Notes under the pieces: generated by a model
What the model was told of the DNA's origin: nothing
The model's database searches: none
Seen by the model: only the letters and a program-made list of their open reading frames with translations
From: DATEBA01 sp035288045
Lineage (GTDB): Bacteria; Actinomycetota; UBA4738; HRBIN12
Assembly: GCA_035288045.1 (NCBI GenBank)
Contig: DATEBA010000009.1
Span: forward strand, 1 to 13,132
Reading direction: 5' to 3'
Length of the DNA stretch: 13,132 nucleotides
Part shown: positions 6,905 to 13,132 of the stretch, in pieces
Numbering within the stretch: the first letter of the stretch is position 1
Layout: the number at the start of each line of letters is the position of its first letter
Position numbers and translations under genes: made by a program

Positions 6905-6908
6905 CTAG

Positions 6909-8066
6909 ATGACCGTCTTCCCCGGCCGCTCGGCCCCGGTCCTGCGCCGTCTCGTCGGCGTGTTGCTCGCCTTCGGGCTCCTCTCCGCAGTCGTGCCCGC
7001 GGCCGCCACCATCACCGAGGAGGAGGTCGACGAGGCGGAGCAAGCCGTCGAGCGGCTCCAGGCGGAGATCGAGGGCGAGCGGGGCCAGCTGGCCGCCATG
7101 CAGGCGCGCGCCAACGAGCTGGCGACCGAGTTCGCCTCCGCGCAGTTCGAGCTCGACGCGACGCTACAGGCGCTGGTTGTGATCCGCGAAAGGCGCAAGT
7201 CTGCGACCGAACGGTACGAGCGGCTCCGGAGGCGGCTGGACGCGCGGGCGGCCGAGGCGTTCATGAACGGGCCCGGCAGCGGCCTCGAGTTCCTCCTCGG
7301 GTCCGCCTCGCTCAACGAGCTCTCCGACCGCCTGGAGTTCATCGACGCGGCTGCGCAGACCGACGCCGAGCTTGCGACCGAGGTGGACAACCTCCGCAAC
7401 CAGCTCGCGGACGACGAGGCGGAGCTGGAGCGCCTGCGCGAGCGGCAGGTGAACATCGTCGCGAGTAAGCGCGAGGCTCGATCCGAGCTGGCCTCCTCGA
7501 TGAGAGGCCAGCAGGACCTCGTCGCGAGTATCCAGGCCAAGGAGGCAGAAGCCGGGGAGTACGCGAAGAAGCTGGGTCGCGAGTACAAGGAGCAGCAGGC
7601 GGCGCTCCTCGGCGGTCCCGTCGACGGGGTCTTCAAGTACTGCCCGGTCGACCCGCCGCGCGGTGTGTCGAACAGCTTCGGTGCACCCAGGTTCGCCGGT
7701 GGATACCACCTCCACGCGGGCGTGGACATCTTCGCGCCCACCGGGACGCCGATCCGCGCTCCGTTCGACGGCGTCGCCCAACGCTCCGACAACGGCCTCG
7801 GAGGCATCGCGGTCAAGGTGTTCGGCCAGTCCGGCTACGTCTACAACGCGCACCTGTCTGCCGTGGGGCAGCTGGGTCAGGTGAGCGCCGGCGCTATCGT
7901 CGGATACGTCGGCAACACCGGCGACGCGCTCGGAACCTCTCCGCACGACCACTTCGAGTGGCACCCCACCGCGATCCCATCCGACTGGCAGGCGAGCCCC
8001 TACGGCTACTCGGTCATCGGGGATGCCGTGAACCCCTATCCCATCCTCATCGCCGCCTGCGTGTAG
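6909..8066 (+). CDS. secreted coiled-coil M23 (LytM/EnvC-like) metallopeptidase
   Basis: This 385-residue protein has an Arg-rich N-terminus, a hydrophobic segment (about 13-31) and an AAA cleavage site near 33, so it is expected to be exported. Residues about 35-235 are Glu/Arg/Ala-rich coiled coil, as in EnvC-type regulators and peptidoglycan hydrolases. The C-terminal M23 domain retains all expected catalytic positions: zinc ligands H269 and D273 (HAGVD) and H348, and general-base histidines H315 (YNAHL) and H346 (PHDHFEWHP). It is therefore probably an active peptidoglycan endopeptidase, not a degenerate activator. Cysteines at 245 (KYCPVDPP) and 384, next to the C-terminus, bracket the domain and may form a disulphide. 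The ATG at 6909 is the first start giving a signal peptide. Its likely role is cell-wall remodelling or division. Confidence 0.92.
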   Translation: MTVFPGRSAPVLRRLVGVLLAFGLLSAVVPAAATITEEEVDEAEQAVERLQAEIEGERGQLAAMQARANELATEFASAQFELDATLQALVVIRERRKSATERYERLRRRLDARAAEAFMNGPGSGLEFLLGSASLNELSDRLEFIDAAAQTDAELATEVDNLRNQLADDEAELERLRERQVNIVASKREARSELASSMRGQQDLVASIQAKEAEAGEYAKKLGREYKEQQAALLGGPVDGVFKYCPVDPPRGVSNSFGAPRFAGGYHLHAGVDIFAPTGTPIRAPFDGVAQRSDNGLGGIAVKVFGQSGYVYNAHLSAVGQLGQVSAGAIVGYVGNTGDALGTSPHDHFEWHPTAIPSDWQASPYGYSVIGDAVNPYPILIAACV

Positions 8067-8069
8067 GCT
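8064..8069 (+). promoter_or_regulatory. candidate -10 element for the hydroxyacyl-CoA dehydrogenase gene
   Basis: TAGGCT fits TANNNT and overlaps the TAG stop of the M23 gene (8064-8066). A start near 8076 would leave a leader of about 23 bases containing GGGGGAGG (8090-8097). No -35 box is visible at a standard distance, so this is a weak prediction. Confidence 0.3.
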
Positions 8070-8098
8070 TCGGCGCACCTGCGGCCCTCGGGGGAGGT

Positions 8099-8962
8099 AT
8101 GGAAGCCAAGGACGTCCGGAGCGTCGGCGTCGTCGGGTGTGGGGTGATGGGTTCGGGGATAGCCGAGGTCGCGGCGCGCTCCGGCTGCGATGTCTTAGTC
8201 ATCGAGGCCGACGAAGACCTACTGGCCGCCGGGTTGGCTCGGATAGAAGCATCGCTCGCCGCGGCCGTCGCGCGAGCGAAGCTCGACCAAGAGGAGGCGG
8301 GCGCCGTCCGCTCCAGGATCGGTGGATCGACGGACATCGCCATACTGGCCGACACCGACCTGGTGATCGAGGCCGCGACCGAGGACGAGCCGGCGAAGCG
8401 TGCGGTCTTCTCCCGACTCGACGATGTTGTCCGACCCGACGTCGTCCTGGCCAGCAACACGTCGTCGGTGCCGATCGGGCACCTGGCGGCGGCGACCGGC
8501 CGCCCCGCCCGGGTTATCGGGATGCATTTCTTCAACCCGCCCACGCGGATGGAGCTGATCGAGCTGATCCCGTCCGAGACGACATCGGCCGATACCGTGA
8601 CCCTCGCCCGGGGCGTTGCGGAGCGGCTCGGGAAGACGGTCGTCACGTCGAAGGACAGGGCCGGGTTCATCGTCAACCGGCTCCTCGTGCCGTACCTGAT
8701 GGACGCGATCCGGGTGCTCGAGGAGGAAACGGCGACCCGCGAGGACATCGACACCGCGGTCCGCCTCGGGCTCGGGCACCCGATGGGGCCCCTCGCCCTG
8801 GCCGACCTGATCGGTCTAGACGTCGTGCTGGCGATCGGGGAGATCCTGGGTCGTGAGCTGGGCGAGCGGGGAGTCGAGGCTCCCGAGCTCCTGCGTCGCA
8901 TGGTGACCGAGGGGCGCCTCGGCCGGAAGTCCGGCCGAGGCTTCTGCGACTACCCGGACTGA
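8099..8962 (+). CDS. hbd: 3-hydroxybutyryl-CoA / 3-hydroxyacyl-CoA dehydrogenase
   Basis: This 287-residue cytoplasmic enzyme oxidises 3-hydroxyacyl-CoA to 3-ketoacyl-CoA with NAD(P), or runs in reverse, in beta-oxidation, butyrate/PHB or aromatic-acid degradation routes. The N-terminal Rossmann fold opens with VGVVGCGVMGSGIAEVAA (9-26), the GxGxxG dinucleotide site. Catalytic and binding residues align with the family: S122 (SNTSS), H143 (GMHFFNPP), E155 twelve residues later (MELIELI) and N193 (FIVNRLL). The C-terminal dimerisation domain carries GHPMGPLALADLIGLD. Length is typical. The ATG at 8099 is preceded by an unusually rich but very close purine run (8090-8097, one base from the ATG). 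The frame extends upstream into the M23 gene, but that part does not belong to the family. There are 32 bases between this gene and the M23 stop. Confidence 0.94.
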   Translation: MEAKDVRSVGVVGCGVMGSGIAEVAARSGCDVLVIEADEDLLAAGLARIEASLAAAVARAKLDQEEAGAVRSRIGGSTDIAILADTDLVIEAATEDEPAKRAVFSRLDDVVRPDVVLASNTSSVPIGHLAAATGRPARVIGMHFFNPPTRMELIELIPSETTSADTVTLARGVAERLGKTVVTSKDRAGFIVNRLLVPYLMDAIRVLEEETATREDIDTAVRLGLGHPMGPLALADLIGLDVVLAIGEILGRELGERGVEAPELLRRMVTEGRLGRKSGRGFCDYPD

Positions 8963-8992
8963 GGCGCTCCCTCCTAACCGATCCTAGGTACG

Positions 8993-8998
8993 TAGAGT
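8993..8998 (+). promoter_or_regulatory. candidate -10 element for the Calx-beta gene
   Basis: TAGAGT fits TANNNT in the 98-base gap 8963-9060, just after two adjacent short palindromes, CCTAGG (8983-8988) and TACGTA (8989-8994). A start near 9005 would give a leader of about 56 bases. No clear -35 is present. A perfect GGAGG (9050-9054) lies 6 bases before the ATG at 9061. It selects that ATG over the out-of-frame ATG at 9048. Confidence 0.35.
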
Positions 8999-9060
8999 CC
9001 ACGCTCCGCGGGTATGCGCGCACGGGCCGCAATCGCCGACACCGCATATGGAGGCACAGG

Positions 9061-11502
9061 ATGTCGGGAAGGTGGCGGATACGTTCGATCCTGCGTCGTA
9101 CGGCGGGGTCACTGCTGGCTGCGAGCGTGGTCGTGGCCGGCTCTCCGCTCGGCGCGATGGCGGCTCCTCCCTCCGAGCTACTCATCAACGACGTGACCGT
9201 GACCGAGGGCAACTCCGGCACGGTGAACGCGAGCTTCACCGTCACGCTGCGTCGCCCCCCCAAGACCGGCACCGTCACCGTCGACTACGCCTCGGCCGAC
9301 GGTACCGCCACGCAGCCCTCCGACTTCACGGGCGCGAGCGGTAACCTCAGCCTGTCCAAGGCGACCCCGACCCGCACGGTGAGCGTTCCCGTCGTCGGTG
9401 ACGCGCTCGACGAGCCGAACGAGACGTTCACCGTGAACCTGTCGAACGCCGTCGGTGCCACGATCCGCGACGGGATCGGACTGGGGACGATCACCGACGA
9501 CGACGCGCCGCCGACGATCTCGGTCGCCGACGCATCGGTGACCGAAGGCAACGCGGGCACCAGGTCGCTCACCTTCACGGTGTCGCTGGCGGGCGCGAGC
9601 GGCAAGACGGTCGGCGTGAGCTACGCCACGGCCGACGCGACTGCGACGGCGGGCTCGGATTACGTTGCGGCTGCCGGGTCGCTGTCCTTTGCTCCCAGCG
9701 AGACGAGCAAGACCGTCGACGTCACCGCGAACGGCGACACTCTTGACGAGTCGAACGAGGGCTTCACGCTCGACCTCTCCGGCGCCACCAATGCCACGAT
9801 CGCAGACGCCCAGGGCGTTGGAACGATCACCGACGACGACCCGCCTCCGGTCCTGTCGGTGGACGACGTGACCGTCGTCGAGGGCGACGCCGGAACGGTG
9901 ACCGCCACCTTCACCGTCTCGCTATCGGCCGCGAGCGGACGAACCGTGACCGTCGACTACTCCACGAACGACGGAACCGCGACCGCCGATTCCGACTACA
10001 CCGCCGTTTCCGGCACGCTCTCGTTCGCTCCCGGCGAGACCAGCAAGACGGTGGACGTCCTCGTGAACGGCGACGTCCTGGATGAAGCCGACGGGGACAC
10101 GTTCACCTTCGATCTTTCCAACCCGATCCGAGCCACGATCGCCGACGGCCAGGGCGTTGGAACGATCACCGACGACGACCCGACTCCCTCCCTGTCCGTG
10201 GCCGACGTTTCGGTCGCCGAGGGAGACGCCGGGACGGTGACCGCCACCTTCACCGTCTCGCTCTCGTCCGCGAGCGGCCGGACCGTGACCGTCGACTACT
10301 CCACCGCGGCGGTCACCGCGACGGCTCCCGACGACTACTCGAACAAGAGCGGGACGCTCACGTTCTCGGCCGGGCAGGCGTCGAAGACGGTGTCGGTGAC
10401 CGTGAAGGGTGATCTGCTTGACGAGCCAGCCGAGACGTTCACGATCGACCTCTCCAATCCGGCAGACGCAACGGTAGCGGATGCACAGGGCGTCGGGACC
10501 ATAACCGACGACGACCCGATGCCCTCCCTCTCGGTCGGCGACGTGACGCTCCCGGAGAGCGACCTCGGCGCGACCGCCACCTTCACGGTGTCGCTCTCCG
10601 CCGCGAGCGGACGGACGGTCTCCGTCGACTACACGACGACCGACGGCACCGCGGATGCGACGGACTACACGGGCGTGAGCGGGACCCTCACCTTCAGCTC
10701 GGGGGAGACCTCCAAGACCGTCGACGTGGCGATCGCCGGCGACGGGGGGACCGAGACCGACGAGACGTTCACTTTCGACCTGTCGAATCAGAGCAACGCC
10801 ACCCTTCCCGATCCGCAGGGGCTCGCCACTATCGTGAACGACGACTCGCCGGTGGACGCGAACGTGAGCAACGCCACTCTCACCGAGGGAACCGGCGCGA
10901 CGAAGACGATGCTCTTCACCGTGTCGCTGACCGGCCCGCGCGGCGTCGATGTCACGGTGGACTACGCGACCGCCGACGGGACCGCCCTCCAGCCCGGCGA
11001 TTACGCGCCGAAGTCCGGGACCCTCACCTTCACCGCCGGCGAGACATCCAAGACGGTCGCGGTGACGATCAAGGGCGACAGCGTCGACGAGCCGAACGAG
11101 ACTTTCACGCTCGACCTGTCGAACCCGGTCAACGTGACGATCGGCGACGGTACTGGCGTGGGGACGATCAAGGACAACGACAAGGGCAACGTCATCCTCA
11201 CGATTACGGTGCAGAAGAAGCCCAAGGTGATCCAGGTCCGCGGGCTGCTCACGCCGGCGCACGCGGGCAAGCGCGTGACGGTGACGCTGTTCAAGAGGAC
11301 GGCGAGCGGCTCGTACAAGAAGAAGTCCACGAAGCGGGTCACCCTGGGCTCGCCGGTCGACCCGAACAACGACGGTGTGATGTCGAGCCGGTACACCGCC
11401 AAGTTCCCCAAGCCGGCGAAGGGGCGCTACAAGGTCACCGTGAGGTTCGCAGGCGACGCGGGCCACTTCGGCAAGACGAGCACCAAGCTCTTCAGGATCT
11501 AG
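9061..11502 (+). CDS. exported protein with six tandem Calx-beta repeats and a basic beta-rich C-terminal domain
   Basis: This 813-residue protein starts with an Arg-rich signal peptide, with likely cleavage after AMA at about 34. Six Calx-beta units of 110-113 residues follow (39-148, 150-260, 261-373, 374-485, 486-595, 596-707). Each has the xVxEG entry motif, a VDYxTxDGTA strand, a (S/G)TLxFxxGxTSKTVxV strand, a D-E-x-x-E-x-F motif and a closing TITDDD. These acidic positions are known Ca2+ ligands in the family, so the protein probably stiffens with calcium. Residues about 708-813 are a Lys-rich, Ig-like segment with many KxxKV and KKK patches. There is no LPXTG motif, late membrane helix or SLH domain, so it is secreted or held non-covalently. 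Adhesion or a matrix role is inference. Its 3' end overlaps the convergent glycosyltransferase gene by 11 bp. Confidence 0.92.
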   Translation: MSGRWRIRSILRRTAGSLLAASVVVAGSPLGAMAAPPSELLINDVTVTEGNSGTVNASFTVTLRRPPKTGTVTVDYASADGTATQPSDFTGASGNLSLSKATPTRTVSVPVVGDALDEPNETFTVNLSNAVGATIRDGIGLGTITDDDAPPTISVADASVTEGNAGTRSLTFTVSLAGASGKTVGVSYATADATATAGSDYVAAAGSLSFAPSETSKTVDVTANGDTLDESNEGFTLDLSGATNATIADAQGVGTITDDDPPPVLSVDDVTVVEGDAGTVTATFTVSLSAASGRTVTVDYSTNDGTATADSDYTAVSGTLSFAPGETSKTVDVLVNGDVLDEADGDTFTFDLSNPIRATIADGQGVGTITDDDPTPSLSVADVSVAEGDAGTVTATFTVSLSSASGRTVTVDYSTAAVTATAPDDYSNKSGTLTFSAGQASKTVSVTVKGDLLDEPAETFTIDLSNPADATVADAQGVGTITDDDPMPSLSVGDVTLPESDLGATATFTVSLSAASGRTVSVDYTTTDGTADATDYTGVSGTLTFSSGETSKTVDVAIAGDGGTETDETFTFDLSNQSNATLPDPQGLATIVNDDSPVDANVSNATLTEGTGATKTMLFTVSLTGPRGVDVTVDYATADGTALQPGDYAPKSGTLTFTAGETSKTVAVTIKGDSVDEPNETFTLDLSNPVNVTIGDGTGVGTIKDNDKGNVILTITVQKKPKVIQVRGLLTPAHAGKRVTVTLFKRTASGSYKKKSTKRVTLGSPVDPNNDGVMSSRYTAKFPKPAKGRYKVTVRFAGDAGHFGKTSTKLFRI
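9175..11181 (+). repeat. six-unit tandem repeat encoding Calx-beta domains
   Basis: Unit boundaries are 9175-9504, 9508-9840, 9841-10179, 10180-10515, 10516-10845 and 10846-11181. Units 3 and 4 are the most alike at DNA level. CAGGGCGTTGGAACGATCAC begins at both 9811 and 10150, and the match around ACGGTGACCGCCACCTTCAC recurs at the same 339-base offset. Units 1, 5 and 6 are more diverged. Unit 5 has PESDLG in place of the usual xEGDAG and a DGGTETDE loop, which may weaken a Ca2+ site. Confidence 0.9.
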
Positions 11503-12409
11503 CGCGCTTCGCGAGCCCCGAGAGGTAGCCGGCCATCTTCGCCGCGTCGACGAACGCCATCAGCGCGGGCACGGCCACCACCGCGGCCGCACGCTCAACC
11601 GGCTCATCGAAACGAGCGAGGGCGCGCTTGACCGGCTTTGCGGCATAGGCCGCTCCGGCCAACGCCGCGAACGCGAGCACCCAGCGCCGCCTGGACGAGA
11701 GCGCGAACAGCAGGCCCGCGTACACGGCCATCCGCAGGGCGTGCCGCTGCGGATACATCCTCGCAGTGGCGTCTCCGCGCGCGTAGCGAAAGTACTGGGT
11801 CCACGTCTCGGCGATCGTCGGCCGCAGCCGCCAGCGGACCACCGCCTCGGAGGCAAGGCGCATGTCGACCCCGAGCTCGCGCCACCGGTGGTTCACGTAC
11901 ATGTCCTCCCCGATGTCGAGCCACTCCGGATACCCGCCGGCCGCCTCGATCGCGCTCCGCCGGAACGCCACCGAACGCGACGAGGGCATGAAGGTCGCCT
12001 CGCCGATCTCCTCGGGGTCGGGCAGGCTCGCCGCGGCCATGCATCCCTGGAGGAAGCTCTCGACGATCGGTCGGGACACGCCCATCGCGACGTCCGCTCC
12101 GGCTCTCAGCGGTTCCACCAGCCGCTCGAGCCAATCGGGCTCCAGCTCGCAGTCCGCGTCGGTCACGGCTATGACATCGTGAGACGCGGATGCGATGGCG
12201 ATGTTGCGGCCTCGCGCGATGTTTGCGCCGGGCTCCACGTGCAACCTGATGCCTTCGGCCTTCCGCAGCGCGTCCAGCGTGCCATCCGTGGACCCCCCAT
12301 CGACGACGATCACCTCGTCCGGCGGAAGCTTCTGCGCCGCAAGGGAGGCGAGGAACGCCTGGATGTGCTCGGCGTCGTCCTTCACAGTGGCGACGAGTGA
12401 GATCCTCAT
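11492..12409 (-). CDS. glycosyltransferase family 2 with C-terminal membrane segments
   Basis: This is a 305-residue GT-A fold transferase using a nucleotide-sugar donor, probably at the inner face of the membrane. It opens directly on the first strand (MRISLVATVKDD) and has VVDGGSTDGT (35-44). Metal-binding DAD is at 84-86 (TDADCELEPDWL), and ED at 168-169 (DIGEDMYVNHRW) supplies the likely catalytic base. Hydrophobic stretches from about 225 to 295 suggest two or three membrane segments. The acceptor is unknown. I chose the ATG at 12409, which forms an ATGA overlap with the stop of the upstream GT4 gene (12406-12408) and implies translational coupling. A GTG at 12418 would add three residues and is possible. 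The 3' end overlaps the convergent Calx-beta gene (11492-11502). Confidence 0.92.
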   Translation of the reverse strand: MRISLVATVKDDAEHIQAFLASLAAQKLPPDEVIVVDGGSTDGTLDALRKAEGIRLHVEPGANIARGRNIAIASASHDVIAVTDADCELEPDWLERLVEPLRAGADVAMGVSRPIVESFLQGCMAAASLPDPEEIGEATFMPSSRSVAFRRSAIEAAGGYPEWLDIGEDMYVNHRWRELGVDMRLASEAVVRWRLRPTIAETWTQYFRYARGDATARMYPQRHALRMAVYAGLLFALSSRRRWVLAFAALAGAAYAAKPVKRALARFDEPVERAAAVVAVPALMAFVDAAKMAGYLSGLAKRARS

Positions 12410-13132
12410 CTCTCCCACAGGGCCTTCTCGTATACGTTGAGAGTTTGCCTGGCGGTCTCGTCCCAGGAGAAGCGCTCGGCTCGAGCGCGACCTTTAGCGC
12501 CTAGCCGGTCGGCGAGGTTGCCGTCGGAGAGGACCGTCTCGATCGCGTGGGCGATCTCGCGCACCGAGCGTGGGTCGACGCCGAGCGCGGCGTCGCCGGT
12601 GACCTCCGGAAGCGACGAGGCGTTGGAAGTGACCGTGGGCACCGCTCGGGCCATCGCCTCGAGCACCGGCAGCCCGAAACCCTCGTAGAGGGAGGGGTAG
12701 ACGAACACGCCGGCACCTCGGTACAGCGCGTCGAGGTCCGTTCGCGACAGGGCACCCGTAAGGACGATCTCACCAGGGCCGGGCAGCGCGAGCTCGCGGA
12801 GGAGCGGTTGCGGCTGCCACCCCATCGGCCCCGCCAGCACGAGCGAGTGAGGGAGCCCAGTCGCGGCCACCCGCCGGTACGCCCGCACGAGCCGAACGAG
12901 GTTCTTTCGCGGCTCGAGCGTGCCCACGAACAGCGCGTACGGCCGGGGGACCTTGAGGCGGCCCAGCGTCTCCGTGGGGTCTTCCGTACCGATCTCGAGC
13001 GATGTCGCGAGCGGCACGACGTGGATCCGCGCCGGCTCGGCCTTCGTTCTCGAAAGGAGATCCTCGGCGGTGTTGCGCGAGGGAGCGAGGATCGCGTCGG
13101 CCCGGCGGGCCGTCGCCGCCAGCCCGAGCCGG
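12406..13132 (-). CDS. glycosyltransferase family 4 (group 1), 5' end outside window
   Basis: The last 241 residues of a GT-B retaining glycosyltransferase are visible, and the frame is open to the window edge. The visible part starts RLGLAATARRADAILAPSRN, the end of the acceptor domain with the usual (V/I)xxxS-x-(N/F) pattern, and continues HVVPLA. The donor domain then shows FVGTLEPRKNL with the phosphate-binding Arg-Lys, and YPSLYEGFGLPVLEAMA, whose E-x7-E pair (about 150 and 158 of the fragment) is the family hallmark. A GTG at 13017 is internal, not a start. About 120-150 residues of N-terminal domain should lie beyond the edge. The gene is followed by the GT2 gene through a 4-base overlap, so both likely build one surface glycan. 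The sugar is probably mannose or another hexose, but this is not determinable here. Confidence 0.93.
   Translation of the reverse strand, partial: RLGLAATARRADAILAPSRNTAEDLLSRTKAEPARIHVVPLATSLEIGTEDPTETLGRLKVPRPYALFVGTLEPRKNLVRLVRAYRRVAATGLPHSLVLAGPMGWQPQPLLRELALPGPGEIVLTGALSRTDLDALYRGAGVFVYPSLYEGFGLPVLEAMARAVPTVTSNASSLPEVTGDAALGVDPRSVREIAHAIETVLSDGNLADRLGAKGRARAERFSWDETARQTLNVYEKALWER

Noticed and set aside
6830..6908. Riboswitch (for example c-di-AMP type) before the M23 peptidase gene
   Set aside because: Such elements precede many actinobacterial wall hydrolase genes, but this 79-base gap is too short and shows no matching conserved core.
3695..8066. Defence-island interpretation of the cyclase/STAND/TPR gene with its neighbours
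   Set aside because: The neighbours are housekeeping metabolic and envelope genes. There is no nuclease, membrane effector or phage-related gene, and codon and base composition look uniform.
7958..8098. Upstream extension of the dehydrogenase reading frame into the M23 gene
   Set aside because: The Rossmann fold begins just after the ATG at 8099, and the extension overlaps the conserved end of the M23 domain in another frame.
9175..11181. Regular ~339-base repeats as a possible CRISPR or satellite array
   Set aside because: The units are coding, in frame, and translate to a known domain; there are no short repeats with unique spacers.
9922..11466. 514-residue open frame antisense to the Calx-beta gene
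   Set aside because: Its repetitiveness simply mirrors the Calx-beta repeats on the + strand. It has no signal peptide or family motif.
12416..12418. GTG as start of the GT2 gene
   Set aside because: It is possible but less likely. The ATG at 12409 begins directly at the first beta strand and forms the usual ATGA coupling with the upstream stop.

Overview
The window is a GC-rich, gene-dense stretch of ordinary bacterial chromosome, most likely from an actinobacterium (Actinomycetota), possibly an uncultured soil lineage. The reasons are the high GC, frequent GTG and TTG starts, TANNNT -10 boxes placed directly before start codons, a two-domain biotin carboxylase/BCCP subunit, and a very large zinc-ribbon/adenylyl-cyclase/ATPase/TPR protein of a type common in that phylum. 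I see no rRNA, tRNA, CRISPR array, transposase, integrase or phage gene. No gap between genes exceeds about 100 bases.

Layout. Bases 1-65 lie 3' of the first gene and may hold the tail of a convergent gene. Positions 66-1793 (-) encode the biotin carboxylase/biotin carrier subunit of an acyl-CoA carboxylase. Diverging from it at 1845-2603 (+) is birA, the ligase expected to biotinylate that carrier domain. The 51 bp between them hold overlapping back-to-back promoters. Next on the + strand come a membrane PH-domain protein with a C-terminal SHOCT motif (2645-3283), a small VOC/glyoxalase-fold protein (3308-3670), the 1044-residue cyclase-ATPase-TPR protein (3695-6829), a secreted coiled-coil M23 peptidase (6909-8066), a 3-hydroxyacyl-CoA dehydrogenase (8099-8962), and an exported protein with six tandem Calx-beta repeats (9061-11502). 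The right end holds a - strand pair: a GT2 glycosyltransferase (11492-12409) and a GT4 glycosyltransferase that runs off the window (12406-13132). Their ATGA overlap suggests a surface-glycan operon.

How the genes relate. The carboxylase and birA form a clear functional pair, since the enzyme that attaches biotin sits beside its substrate. The hydroxyacyl-CoA dehydrogenase could share acyl-CoA metabolism with the carboxylase, but it is 6 kb away and has its own upstream signals. The M23 peptidase, Calx-beta protein and glycosyltransferases all point to the cell envelope. Most + strand genes appear to have their own promoters, so this is a row of small transcription units and not one operon.

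I do not see a convincing new multi-gene system. The most interesting items are the non-canonical substrate site of the cyclase, the 15-bp stem-loop whose apical loop holds the cyclase stop codon, the shared carboxylase/birA promoter, the leaderless-type starts, and the Calx-beta protein with a recently duplicated repeat and a strongly basic tail.
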